This document shows, piece by piece, positions 23,751-32,122 of a stretch of 64,000 nucleotides of DNA (position 1 is the first letter of the stretch; each line of letters begins with the position of its first letter). The position numbers were made by a program, and so were the translations under genes. This DNA comes from JAAYAY01 sp964563135 (GTDB lineage Bacteria > Planctomycetota > Planctomycetia > Pirellulales > Thermoguttaceae): contig CAZLWV010000017.1 in NCBI GenBank assembly GCA_964563135.1, positions 1 to 64,000 on the forward strand, in the 5' to 3' direction. Below the pieces are notes generated by a model. The model worked only from the letters and a program-made list of their open reading frames with translations, had not been told where the DNA came from and made no database searches.

Positions 23751-26603
23751 TCACCGGGTCTTGAACTGGCTGACAAGGTCGCGGAGATTCACCGATTGTG
23801 CACCGAGCTCTTCGCTGCTGGAGGCCATCTCTTCGCTCCCCGCGGCCGTGGTCTCGGTGACGTGCGAGACGTTCTCGATCGCCCGGGCGACTTCCTGGGC
23901 CGCCACGGCCTGCTCCGCCGTTACTGCGGCGATCTCGCCAATACGGGTGGCCGTCTCGTCCACACCGCGAATGATCTCGTGGAGCGCTTTGCCGGTTTCT
24001 TCGCTCAACTGAGCGCCTTCCTGGACTCGTTGCGAAGACTCCTTGATCAAGGAGGAGATTTCGCCGGCGGCGCGGTTGGACCGTTCCGCCAGTTTCCGCA
24101 CCTCGTCGGCCACCACGGCGAAGCCCATGCCGTGCTCTCCGGCCCGGGCCGCCTCGATGGCCGCATTGAGGGCCAGCAGGTTCGTCTGGCTGGCAATCTC
24201 CGAGATCACCTGGATGATCTCGCTGATCTGGTCCGAACTGGTCCGGATCAGCTCCATGGCCTCGACCGACTTCTGCACGGCTTGCCCCCCCTGCTCGGCA
24301 AGGTTGGTCGTCCGCCTGGCAACGTTGTCGGCGTTGGTCGCATTCTCTTTGACCGCGGCCACGCTCTTGGCAAGTTGCTCGATCGAGGCGCTCATCTGCT
24401 CGATCGAAGCGCTCTGGGTCTGGGCACCGCCCGCCAGGGTCTGGGAACCCTCGGCCATGATCCTCGCGCCTTCGGCAAACTGCTCGGCACTCTCGCTGAT
24501 CTGGGCGATCATCTGCCCCAGGTTCTCCAGGGTCCGATTGACGGCCTCGGCGATGCCGCCGAAGGCCTCGCCCACTTGCCTCGTATCGTCGTCGGTCGTT
24601 TCGGTCCGGTAACGGGCGGTCATGTCGCCGTCGGCAACCTTCTGCATGGTCTGGGCGAGCTTGGCCACCTCGTCTTCCTGGAAGGCCGCAATCTTCTCGG
24701 CCACGTCGCGGGCCTTGGCCAGCGACTGGATGGTCGCGTTCGTCGCCTGGGCGATCGCCGTGAAGCTTTGGTGAACCTCGCGGGTATTCTGGTCGGCTTC
24801 CGCAACGTCGTAGCGGACCGCAAGATCCCCCTCGGCAACGCGGCTGAGGGTGTTCGAGAGCTTCTCGACCTCCGATCGCTGGTAGTCGGCAACCTGCCGC
24901 ATGACCGCCTGGGCCTTTCTCTGGTCGGTCACGTCCATCGCGTAAACCAGAGCCCCCACGATGTTGCCTTCCTGGTCCTTCAGCGGGCTTCCCGTGTACA
25001 GGATCGGCAGCTCCTGCCGGGTGAGAACGGTTTCGGCCTGGAAGACGTCGTCGTTCTTCATCGCCTTGGCCAGGCAGCACTCATCGGTGCCGCAATGCGG
25101 ATTCTGGAAAAGATCCTCGTACTTCTTGCCGACGCACTGCTCGGAGGAAATGCCGACCATTTCGGCCGCAGCGGGATTGACGAAAGTGACGTTGAACTGG
25201 CGGTCGACCGTCAGCACGGGTGCGGGGATCTTTCGCAGGGCCCCCACCTTCGCTTCGTCCATGGCCAGGCGAATGGCGTCGATACACGTGTTGAGCGAGG
25301 CGGCCATCTTGCCGACCTCGTCCTGGGTCTTGACCGACACCTTCTCGCTGTAGTCGCCCCGGGCAACCTTCCCGATGACCTCCATGGTGCGGATCAGCGG
25401 ACGGGTGATCACACTGGCAACGTACCAGGTCAGTCCGCCGCACACGACGATCGTGCCCAGGGCGCCGAAGATCGACCAGAGGGTGAGATTCCGGAGTCCG
25501 TTGTCGACCCGGTCGATGGCTTCCTGGAAGTCTTCCTCGTAGGCCCCGACTCCGATCACCCAATCCCACGGTTCGAAGTAGCTGATGGCGGCCACCTTCC
25601 AGCGAGGCTCCGTTTCTCCCTCGTTCTGCCAGGGGTAACGTTCGAAGGCGACCTCCCCGGGTTTCAGGGCGACGGCCTTGTTGACGATCGACTGAATGAA
25701 GGGATTGCCGTCGGCATCGGTGGCCTCCCAGATGTTCTCGCCGTCGCGTTTGCCGCCGGCCGAGATGACGTATTGTCCGCGCTGTTCCCCCTGGCCGCCG
25801 AGAACGTAGACGTAGCCGGTCTTACCAACGACGATGTCCATGATCCCCTGACGCAGCTCGGGAACGTTTTCCTGCTTGACGCCCACATACAATACGCCGA
25901 CGATCTCGTTCTTCTCGTTACGGATCGGTTCGTAGGCGGCAACGTACCAGGCGTTGACCACGAAGGCCCGGCCGGTGAACGTCTCTCCTCGGAGGACCGA
26001 CGCGATCACGGGATTCGGCTTTCCCTCGGAGTCCACGGCGGGAATGAAGGTCCCGATGGCTCGCGTTCCGTCGAGCTTCTCCACGTTGGTGCACACGCGG
26101 AGCATGTCGCCCGCCTGGTTCATTCGCTGGAAAATGGTGCATGTACCGCCGACCAGTTCCTTCACCTTGTCGACGACGGGCGAGGCCACGGCGCTATCGG
26201 TGTTCTGCCCGAGCCACACGCCGCCGAGTTCCATTTTCGGCAAGGAAATCGTCGTGGTCTGCTTGGTCGTCTGATTCACCGCGGGCCAGGAAATCTGATC
26301 GCTGCCGAAGCGGACGTCGCCGGTCTGCTTCATGACCTCGCGGGCGATATTCAGATCGGCCAGAAGCTGGTGCTCGATCGTCTTGGAGTGCACCGCCAGC
26401 ATCGCGTGCACGTCCTTGGCCACGGCAGCGCATTGCGACTGCCCCAGGTTGTTGACCTCTGCAAGGACCGTTGTGCCCAATGCACCGCGCTGGTACCAGA
26501 CGGCACATGTCAACACGGCGCTGGTCATGCCGATACCGACAAGACTGAGCAGCAGGATCTTAACCTTGAACGACATTCTGCGGAAGAATCCAGTAGCAAA
26601 CAT
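23751..26603 (-). CDS. Methyl-accepting chemotaxis protein, paralogue 2
   Basis: A 950-residue transducer with the same architecture as the preceding one: TM1 (about 12-33), a Cache_3/Cache_2-like sensor (TGRAFVVNAWYVAAYEPI, IVGVLYVGVKQENV), TM2 near 365, HAMP, a cysteine-bearing PAS, HAMP repeats and the MCP signalling hairpin. The sensor is clearly diverged from paralogue 1 but still alignable; the region from late HAMP through the methylation helices is essentially identical at the DNA level. Its last 80 codons diverge again and lack the TCRTAPARAAAR tail of paralogue 1. This fits two receptors of different ligand preference whose output halves are homogenised by gene conversion. Confidence 0.93.
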   Translation of the reverse strand: MFATGFFRRMSFKVKILLLSLVGIGMTSAVLTCAVWYQRGALGTTVLAEVNNLGQSQCAAVAKDVHAMLAVHSKTIEHQLLADLNIAREVMKQTGDVRFGSDQISWPAVNQTTKQTTTISLPKMELGGVWLGQNTDSAVASPVVDKVKELVGGTCTIFQRMNQAGDMLRVCTNVEKLDGTRAIGTFIPAVDSEGKPNPVIASVLRGETFTGRAFVVNAWYVAAYEPIRNEKNEIVGVLYVGVKQENVPELRQGIMDIVVGKTGYVYVLGGQGEQRGQYVISAGGKRDGENIWEATDADGNPFIQSIVNKAVALKPGEVAFERYPWQNEGETEPRWKVAAISYFEPWDWVIGVGAYEEDFQEAIDRVDNGLRNLTLWSIFGALGTIVVCGGLTWYVASVITRPLIRTMEVIGKVARGDYSEKVSVKTQDEVGKMAASLNTCIDAIRLAMDEAKVGALRKIPAPVLTVDRQFNVTFVNPAAAEMVGISSEQCVGKKYEDLFQNPHCGTDECCLAKAMKNDDVFQAETVLTRQELPILYTGSPLKDQEGNIVGALVYAMDVTDQRKAQAVMRQVADYQRSEVEKLSNTLSRVAEGDLAVRYDVAEADQNTREVHQSFTAIAQATNATIQSLAKARDVAEKIAAFQEDEVAKLAQTMQKVADGDMTARYRTETTDDDTRQVGEAFGGIAEAVNRTLENLGQMIAQISESAEQFAEGARIMAEGSQTLAGGAQTQSASIEQMSASIEQLAKSVAAVKENATNADNVARRTTNLAEQGGQAVQKSVEAMELIRTSSDQISEIIQVISEIASQTNLLALNAAIEAARAGEHGMGFAVVADEVRKLAERSNRAAGEISSLIKESSQRVQEGAQLSEETGKALHEIIRGVDETATRIGEIAAVTAEQAVAAQEVARAIENVSHVTETTAAGSEEMASSSEELGAQSVNLRDLVSQFKTR
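24063..25325. repeat. Near-perfect direct repeat, copy 2 (MCP signalling region)
   Basis: Partner of 20512-21774. First differences on one side are CAGGGAGGAG against CAAGGAGGAG, and on the other CTGGCTCTTG against CTGGGTCTTG. Confidence 0.85.
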
Positions 26604-27010
26604 CCTAACTCTCCTGTATCACATCACGGGTTGAATTGGCGCTGCGACGAAACCGCTCAACGTGAACGTCTGCCCTGCAGCGACTGCCCACTTCCCGGCC
26701 GGAACGAAAGATCCAGTCCGGGGATCGTCTTGCCCTGACGCGTCCCACTCCCGAGTCGTACAAGATTGGTACTGAAACCTACGTCGATGTCACGGCGCCG
26801 TCAAATCCGCTGCGTCTGGCGGATGGATTCTTGCCACTGCGAACCGGCATGGGCGGGATCTGCGGATTGCCAGGGCCCTGCAGGCAGGGATCCATGCGGA
26901 GTTGTCGGCCCATCCGGCGCAATCCGGCCGGCCGTCTTGCGGCGCGAAAGCCGCTCGATTACACTCGGCGCCATCGGTCAACAGGTGTATCCCGGCGAGA
27001 GGAGTAATCG
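26604..27010. other. Intergenic region, divergent promoters expected
   Basis: It separates the minus-strand MCP from the plus-strand FAD oxidoreductase. No hairpin, repeat or coding frame stands out apart from the strong Shine-Dalgarno (AGAGGAG) before 27011. Confidence 0.5.
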
Positions 27011-28366
27011 ATGGACCCCAAACGAATGACGCGACGAGACTGGCTGCAACTTCTGGGCGCTTCGGGCCTGGCCGCAGGAATCGGAACCGCGGGCGGTTCC
27101 CGAACCGCCTGGGCAGACCCGGTCCAGCGCAAGGACGCACCGCTGGGAGTCAAGGTCGTCGGTAGCGATCATCCGGCTGCCAGGCTCGTGGACGGCAAAG
27201 TCATCCAGCCGCAGCGGGAACTGGCACTCCTCCACCAGACGGATGTGCTGGTCGTCGGCGGCGGGCCGGCCGGTGTCGTGGCCGCCCTGGCGGCCAGGCG
27301 GGCGGGCGCCCAGGTCACGCTCGTGGAACGCTACGGCCATCTCGGGGGCCTCTGGACCGGCGGCCTGGTGCTGATCGTCATCGGGCATATCGTCAGCGGG
27401 AAGAAACAGGTGTGCCAGGGGATCGGCGAGGAGATGATGCGCCGGCTTGAAAAACTCGACCGCGGAATCGTCAACCGCAAGCCCGGCGTGAACCCGACGG
27501 TCGACGCCGAGGCGCTCAAGTACGTGATGGTCGAAATGATCATGGAAGCCGATCTGGACGTATTCCTGCATTGCTGGGGCGTCGATGCGATCATGGACGG
27601 CAACAAAGTCTGCGGCGCGGTTTTTGAAAGCAAGTCGGGACGCCAGGCGATCCTCGCGAAGATGGTTGTCGATGCAACCGGCGACGGCGACGTATTTGCC
27701 GCGGCGGGCGCCGAGCACGAACGGCGAAAATACCATGCCGGGCTCGTCCATCGGCTCGGCAATCTCGACAAGGTGAAGAAGGATGCGGACAAGGTCGACA
27801 AATCGCTTCTCGGCAGCCTGACTCCCGTCGAGGGGGTCAATTGGGTCAACATGCATGGTCCCGACGTCGACGCGCTCGATGTGGCCCAGTTGACCGAGGT
27901 CGAGCTGAACGCGCGGCGGTTGATCTGGAAAAATGTCCAGACCGTGCGCAAAACTCGTGGATACGAGGACGTGTACCTGATGGAGACGGCCCCGCAATTG
28001 GGGGTCCGCATCTCGCGGGTCCTCAGCGGGCTTCACTCGCTGAAGATGAGCGATGTGGAGGCGGGAACGCGGTTTCCGGACGTCGTGGCGGTCGGAGGCG
28101 CATGGAACGGCGATCATCAGGAGTGGCAGATCCCCTACGGCGCCCTGGTTCCGAAGGATGTCGACAACATCCTGGCAGCAGGGCGGTGCATTTCCGGGGA
28201 GCGTTTCATGTCGGACCTGATCCGTGTGATCCCCAACTGCTTCATCACCGGACACGCGGCCGGCGTTGCGGCTGCCGTGGCCGCAAAGGACGGCTGCCTG
28301 GTGCGTAGCGTGGAAGTGCCCAAAGTGCAGGCGGTGCTTCGCGAGCAAGAGGCCTATTTGGGTTGA
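27011..28366 (+). CDS. Tat-exported FAD-dependent oxidoreductase
   Basis: A 451-residue protein. ATG at 27011 follows AGAGGAG with a six-base spacer. A twin-arginine signal (TRRDWLQLLGASGLAAGIG) precedes the dinucleotide-binding motif DVLVVGGGPAGVVAALAA (about residue 78). The second FAD contact is VVDATGDGDVFAAAG (about 214), and the C-terminal FAD element is VDNILAAGRCISGERFM (about 385). This is the FAD_oxidored family common in planctomycetes, substrate unknown. Its stop codon overlaps the TTG start of the polyferredoxin gene, so the two are probably co-translated. A flavoenzyme passing electrons to a membrane iron-sulfur protein is a reasonable inference. Confidence 0.88.
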   Translation: MDPKRMTRRDWLQLLGASGLAAGIGTAGGSRTAWADPVQRKDAPLGVKVVGSDHPAARLVDGKVIQPQRELALLHQTDVLVVGGGPAGVVAALAARRAGAQVTLVERYGHLGGLWTGGLVLIVIGHIVSGKKQVCQGIGEEMMRRLEKLDRGIVNRKPGVNPTVDAEALKYVMVEMIMEADLDVFLHCWGVDAIMDGNKVCGAVFESKSGRQAILAKMVVDATGDGDVFAAAGAEHERRKYHAGLVHRLGNLDKVKKDADKVDKSLLGSLTPVEGVNWVNMHGPDVDALDVAQLTEVELNARRLIWKNVQTVRKTRGYEDVYLMETAPQLGVRISRVLSGLHSLKMSDVEAGTRFPDVVAVGGAWNGDHQEWQIPYGALVPKDVDNILAAGRCISGERFMSDLIRVIPNCFITGHAAGVAAAVAAKDGCLVRSVEVPKVQAVLREQEAYLG

Positions 28367-29634
28367 GATCCCGGCAGGGTTCGGCAGTGTATACAACCAG
28401 GAGGGGCTCGAAGCCGCGTTTGCGGACGATCGTTCGATCGCTGGCCATGGTCGCGGCCGGCGTGCTGGTGCTCGTCCCCTGGCCGTGCAGTCAGGCCCCG
28501 CGAGTTGTGCCCGCAGCAAGCCCCTTTGTGGGCATCGCCGTCTCTCTGGCCTCGCGGAGTCTCGGGCCAGCCGCAGCGGCCTGTGCGCTGGTGCTCGTTC
28601 TGTCGATCGCGCGTCGCCGCTGGTTCTGCCGCTGGGCGTGCCCGGTAGGCCTGATGACCGAGGCGGTGGGCCGGGTTTCACCGATCTCGCCTTCCCGGTG
28701 CAGGCCGGTGCCAAGGATCGGCCTGTGGATCGTTCTGCTGTCGCTGTCGGCAGCCGCGGCCGGATACCCGCTTCTCCTCTGGCTCGACCCGCTGGCCCTC
28801 TTCAGCGCTACCCTGGGGCTGGCGAGGGATTTCTCGGCGGCCGCTTCCCAGGCGGCTGCCGCCATCCTGGTGGGGATTCTCCTCGTGTCCTACGGGCTGC
28901 CGGGCACGTGGTGCTTGAAGCTGTGTCCCCTGGGTGCGACCCAGGAGTTGCTGGCCAGCCCAGGGCTCGCGGTCCGTCGCCTCCGTGGCGGCAGCAGCCG
29001 CGATTCTGCCCGGGATGAACTGATTGAAGAACCGCTAGGCCGCCGCAGCGTGCTGACAACAGCGGTCGGTGCGGCCTGCGTGGCCGGCCTGCCCCTTGGA
29101 CTGGCGGGGCGTGCCCATGCAGAACAAGCCCCGACCGCGTCGCTGCGACCGCCGGGGGCGGCGCCTCCGTGGCAGTTCGGCCAGTTGTGCCTGCGGTGCG
29201 GCAACTGTGTTCGAGCCTGCCCGCCGCAGATCATCCGCACCCGCTGGCAACTGGACCGATGGCAGGACTGGCTGCTTCCCGAGGTCGCCTTGGATGACGA
29301 CTATTGCCGCGCAGGCTGTTTTGCCTGCATGGAAGCATGCCCCTCGGGCGCCCTGGCAATGCCTTCGTCGGATCGGGCTGCGAAACCGGCGATCGGCCTG
29401 GCCTGTGTGCTGATGGATCGCTGCCTGCTGGCCCAGGGGAGCGAATGCCGAACAATGTGCCTGGATTCCTGTCCCTACGAGGCAATCACGCTGCACCCGT
29501 GGACCTGGGAAGACGCCCGGCGCTACCCGATGATTGCGTCGGATAGGTGTCCGGGGTGCGGCGCCTGCCAGGTCGCCTGCACACCCATGGATGCGATTGT
29601 CGTGCGGCCGGTGCCGCAGACCGGGGTCGGCTGA
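28363..29634 (+). CDS. Membrane polyferredoxin, NapH/NapG-like fusion
   Basis: A 423-residue protein. The TTG start at 28363 overlaps the previous stop by four bases (TTGA), with AAGAGG about ten bases upstream; a later start cannot be ruled out. The N-terminal half has about four hydrophobic helices and the paired cysteine motifs FCRWACPVG and WCLKLCPLG of NapH/MauN-type quinol oxidases. After a second basic patch (GRRSVLTTAVGAACVAGLPLG, itself like a Tat signal) comes a NapG-like half with four ferredoxin clusters: CLRCGNCVRACP, CRAGCFACMEACP, CLLAQGSECRTMCLDSCP and CPGCGACQVACTP. Together these suggest a single chain moving electrons between the quinone pool and a periplasmic partner, here probably the FAD protein encoded just upstream. 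No nitrate reductase genes are nearby. Confidence 0.85.
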   Translation: MRSRQGSAVYTTRRGSKPRLRTIVRSLAMVAAGVLVLVPWPCSQAPRVVPAASPFVGIAVSLASRSLGPAAAACALVLVLSIARRRWFCRWACPVGLMTEAVGRVSPISPSRCRPVPRIGLWIVLLSLSAAAAGYPLLLWLDPLALFSATLGLARDFSAAASQAAAAILVGILLVSYGLPGTWCLKLCPLGATQELLASPGLAVRRLRGGSSRDSARDELIEEPLGRRSVLTTAVGAACVAGLPLGLAGRAHAEQAPTASLRPPGAAPPWQFGQLCLRCGNCVRACPPQIIRTRWQLDRWQDWLLPEVALDDDYCRAGCFACMEACPSGALAMPSSDRAAKPAIGLACVLMDRCLLAQGSECRTMCLDSCPYEAITLHPWTWEDARRYPMIASDRCPGCGACQVACTPMDAIVVRPVPQTGVG

Positions 29635-29670
29635 GATCCGCAGCCCCGGAACCGCGCAGCCCGCTCGGCA

Positions 29671-30018
29671 CTACACGGCCCCGGGCCCGCGTGCACCGTC
29701 GTTGATCTGGATGGCCTCCATCGCCGGCAGCACGAAGATCTTGCCGTCGCCTATGTTGCCTTCCACACCGGTACGGGCGACCGCAACAATCGCGTCGATC
29801 GTCCGCTCGAGAAAATCGTCGTTGACCACGATTTCCAGCAGGATCTTGCGGAGAAGCTTGGTATGGTACTGGTGCCCACGGTAGGTGGCCGACTGTCCTC
29901 GCTGCTGTCCGAATCCCTGGACCTCGGTCACGGTCATGCGCATGACTTCGATCTTGTCGAGCGCCTCTTTGACCGCGTTGAGCTTCGGGGGCTGGATGAT
30001 CGCAAGCACCAGTTTCAC
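29671..30018 (-). CDS. glnB: PII nitrogen-regulatory signal protein
   Basis: A 115-residue protein, the usual PII size. GTG at 30018 (VKLVLAIIQPPKLNAVKEAL) is chosen because GGAG lies eight bases upstream and the family begins right there. The T-loop GFGQQRGQSATYRGHQY keeps the tyrosine corresponding to the uridylylated Tyr51. VARTGVEGNIGDGKIFVLP is the B-loop region, carrying a few extra residues compared with the usual ARTGKIGDGK. PII trimers bind ATP/ADP and 2-oxoglutarate and regulate AmtB, glutamine synthetase adenylation and others. No amtB or gln gene is adjacent, so its target is open. It converges on the polyferredoxin gene. Confidence 0.9.
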   Translation of the reverse strand: MKLVLAIIQPPKLNAVKEALDKIEVMRMTVTEVQGFGQQRGQSATYRGHQYHTKLLRKILLEIVVNDDFLERTIDAIVAVARTGVEGNIGDGKIFVLPAMEAIQINDGARGPGAV

Positions 30019-30411
30019 CAGGCAGGCTCCGTGGGTTATCGCATTAGACGACACGGGTCGACGAAAACCGCCGCATCAAGCCGGGATCGGGATGCGGCGT
30101 CGGCAAAACGTTCAACCCGGATTCGCGGTTCGAGAAACAACCGTCCAGCAGTCACCGCCGACCATCGAATTGCCAACGTTGCTGCTGAGGCGTCCCTCAT
30201 GGTCGCCTGCGCAGCGAGCGCTCGAGGGCAACGGCCGGAAGCCCGGCCTCTTGCCGTCTTCCGCCAGGTGGCCACAAGCACTTTCTGGGCAGACATCCCT
30301 AGGATACCCGCGCTGGCGGCAACTTCAACCCCGGCCCGCTCGGGAAACAGGTCTTGTGGACGCGCTGCCTGACGGCAAACGCAGAATGACCTCTCGGCGA
30401 GCCGCCGTGCT
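30019..30411. other. Intergenic region holding a degenerate repeat
   Basis: Between about 30190 and 30310 the DNA is roughly 70-75% alike to 31960-32090 at the 5' end of the C69 peptidase gene; see the repeat entries. The remainder shows no gene. Confidence 0.5.
30190..30310 (-). repeat. Divergent dispersed repeat, family 4, copy 1
   Basis: The minus-strand frame reads SAQKVLVATWRKTARGR then RCPRALAAQATM. It resembles the segment SARKTLAATPWKTAEGR then RCPRALTAQASI at the start of the C69 peptidase. DNA landmarks shared are GCCTGCGCAG, CGAGGGC, CCCGGCCT, GTCTTCC and GGTGGCC in the same order. Confidence 0.55.
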
Positions 30412-32094
30412 TCACCATTTCTCGTCGTACCTGGTCCACAGCCAGTCGCCGAGATTCCAGTACGCCTCGGTAGCCTCCAGGCAAGCGTCACGACTCCGCC
30501 GGGTCAGGAAGGCCCGCAACTGCGTCTCGTCCCTTTCTTTGAGGATCGAGGCCGCTTCGTGGTCGACGGCAGCCTGCCCGGCAAGCCATTTCTCCTGGAG
30601 CGGATCGCGGACCTGGGCAACGTCTTTGCGCATCTCGCCCCAACGGTGGGCGGCAATGGTCTCCACACGATTATACGCCCACCATGCCGAGCGACGACTG
30701 AAGCCGGTCGTTCGTCCGTCAGTCCTGTAGGACTCGGGCAGATCGGTGATCCCGGCGTAAAGGGGCACATAGACCGTCGTGGCGGGATTGCCGTAGCCGA
30801 ACCACACGATCCCCCCCGCGGCGTCAGGCAGCCAGCCTCGCGACTGCGTGACGGTGGCATACATGCAGTACCAGCGGGCCATGGGACGCTCGCCCCGCCA
30901 GCCCCAGCCGCCGTTGATCCGCAGCATCTGGTTCATTTCATAAGGCATGAAAGGATTGGCCAGTGGACTCTTGACTGTCTTGCCCTCCTTGTCGGTAACG
31001 GTGAGGTTCGCCGTCATGTCGAACTCGGTGCCCTCGAAGGTATCGCGAAACAGTTCCATGATCTTCTCCGGTCCGACCGGCTGTTCGGGCTTCACGGAGA
31101 AGGGAAACACGTTCCCGTTGGCGGCCAGCCCGAGCGACGGGGCGAGCAGGTCGAGCACTCGCCATTCGCGGCGGGTGGAGGCCACGTTGGTGCGGCCGTC
31201 AGGGTCGTAGGCCTCGTAGAACCGGAAGGGGCGGCCCCCCTTCGGGTCCCAGTAGCCCTGGTCCGAGGCAAAGCTCTCGACGTTCTTCGACGCCATGAAG
31301 AACTCGGCGTTCTTGAGGTCCAGCTCGCCGATCCGCGCCGCGTTGGCCACCACCGACACGTGGTCGTCGGGAACCCGCTGAGCGGCCCAGACCGCGCCCA
31401 CCTGCTCCTCGCCCACGCCGACAATCTCCATCACCCAGACTTCCTTGGTATCGGCAATGGTGAGGGCTTCGCCCGGATCGCACCATCCGTACTTGTCGAT
31501 CAACGCCCCGCCCAGCTTGATGGCCTGGCGGGCCGTCGTGGCCCGCTCGAGCATCAGCCGCGTGAGCGTATCGCAGTCGACCAGGCCTTTTGGGCTCACC
31601 AGTTCTTTACGGCCCTCGAAGGTCGACTCCCCGATGGCCAGTTGCCGCTCGTTCATGGCCGCATAGGCGGGCGCGAGGTAGGCATAGGTCTTCTCGACCT
31701 CGGGAATTCGGCCTGTGGGCTCGCGGCTGTAGCGCTCCATCGGGCCGGTGTCGTCGTCCCTGCGTTTGGTGAGCAACTGCGTGTCGCCCGGCTTGTGACT
31801 CCTCGCGGGGACGACGACGATCGTCGATCCGTTCCGGTGGCTGTCGCAGGTGTGGGAAGTCATCACGGAGCCGTCCGTCGAAGCGGCTTTGCCGACCATG
31901 ATCGAGGTGCAACTCTGGGCAACCTGTGGCCCGGTGCTGCCGATCAGGATCGTCGCCGTTGCCAGCACGATCGACGCCTGCGCAGTCAGTGCACGAGGGC
32001 GACAGGTGAGAACCCGGCCTTCCGCGGTCTTCCACGGGGTGGCCGCAAGAGTTTTCCTCGCAGATATCAGCAGGCAGGACACGGCTCGAGGCAT
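30412..32094 (-). CDS. C69 family dipeptidase, exported
   Basis: A 560-residue protein. ATG at 32094 follows GGGAGA; the frame is open beyond it into the scaffold gap, but this is the first well-placed start. A hydrophobic stretch (IVLATATILIGSTG) ends at AQSCTSIMVGKAAS (about residue 63). The Cys after it is the expected N-terminal nucleophile of this Ntn-type family, exposed after cleavage. Further family features are DGSVMTSHTCDS, YGWCDPGEALTIAD, EVWVMEIVG and VANAARIGEL. Such enzymes cleave dipeptides; an exported form probably recycles peptides outside the cytoplasm. The first 43 residues lie in a repeat shared with 30190-30310, making an unusually long leader before the hydrophobic core. 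Confidence 0.85.
   Translation of the reverse strand: MPRAVSCLLISARKTLAATPWKTAEGRVLTCRPRALTAQASIVLATATILIGSTGPQVAQSCTSIMVGKAASTDGSVMTSHTCDSHRNGSTIVVVPARSHKPGDTQLLTKRRDDDTGPMERYSREPTGRIPEVEKTYAYLAPAYAAMNERQLAIGESTFEGRKELVSPKGLVDCDTLTRLMLERATTARQAIKLGGALIDKYGWCDPGEALTIADTKEVWVMEIVGVGEEQVGAVWAAQRVPDDHVSVVANAARIGELDLKNAEFFMASKNVESFASDQGYWDPKGGRPFRFYEAYDPDGRTNVASTRREWRVLDLLAPSLGLAANGNVFPFSVKPEQPVGPEKIMELFRDTFEGTEFDMTANLTVTDKEGKTVKSPLANPFMPYEMNQMLRINGGWGWRGERPMARWYCMYATVTQSRGWLPDAAGGIVWFGYGNPATTVYVPLYAGITDLPESYRTDGRTTGFSRRSAWWAYNRVETIAAHRWGEMRKDVAQVRDPLQEKWLAGQAAVDHEAASILKERDETQLRAFLTRRSRDACLEATEAYWNLGDWLWTRYDEKW
31960..32090 (-). repeat. Divergent dispersed repeat, family 4, copy 2
   Basis: Overlaps the first 43 or so codons of the C69 peptidase gene and matches 30190-30310 at about 70-75% by eye. 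Possibly an old palindromic element that became part of the leader peptide. Confidence 0.5.
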
Positions 32095-32112
32095 GGTGTT
32101 TCTCCCGAGAGG

Positions 32113-32122
32113 NNNNNNNNNN
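32113..32122. other. Scaffold gap (ten N)
   Basis: A placeholder run of N joining two contigs; the true distance is unknown. It truncates the helicase gene on one side and limits knowledge of the C69 gene's upstream region on the other. Sequence order across it should not be used to infer an operon. Confidence 0.98.

Noticed and set aside
19969..26738. Two very long plus-strand frames (about 1000 codons each) opposite the chemoreceptor genes
   Set aside because: Antisense shadows; their similarity to each other merely mirrors the duplicated minus-strand genes.
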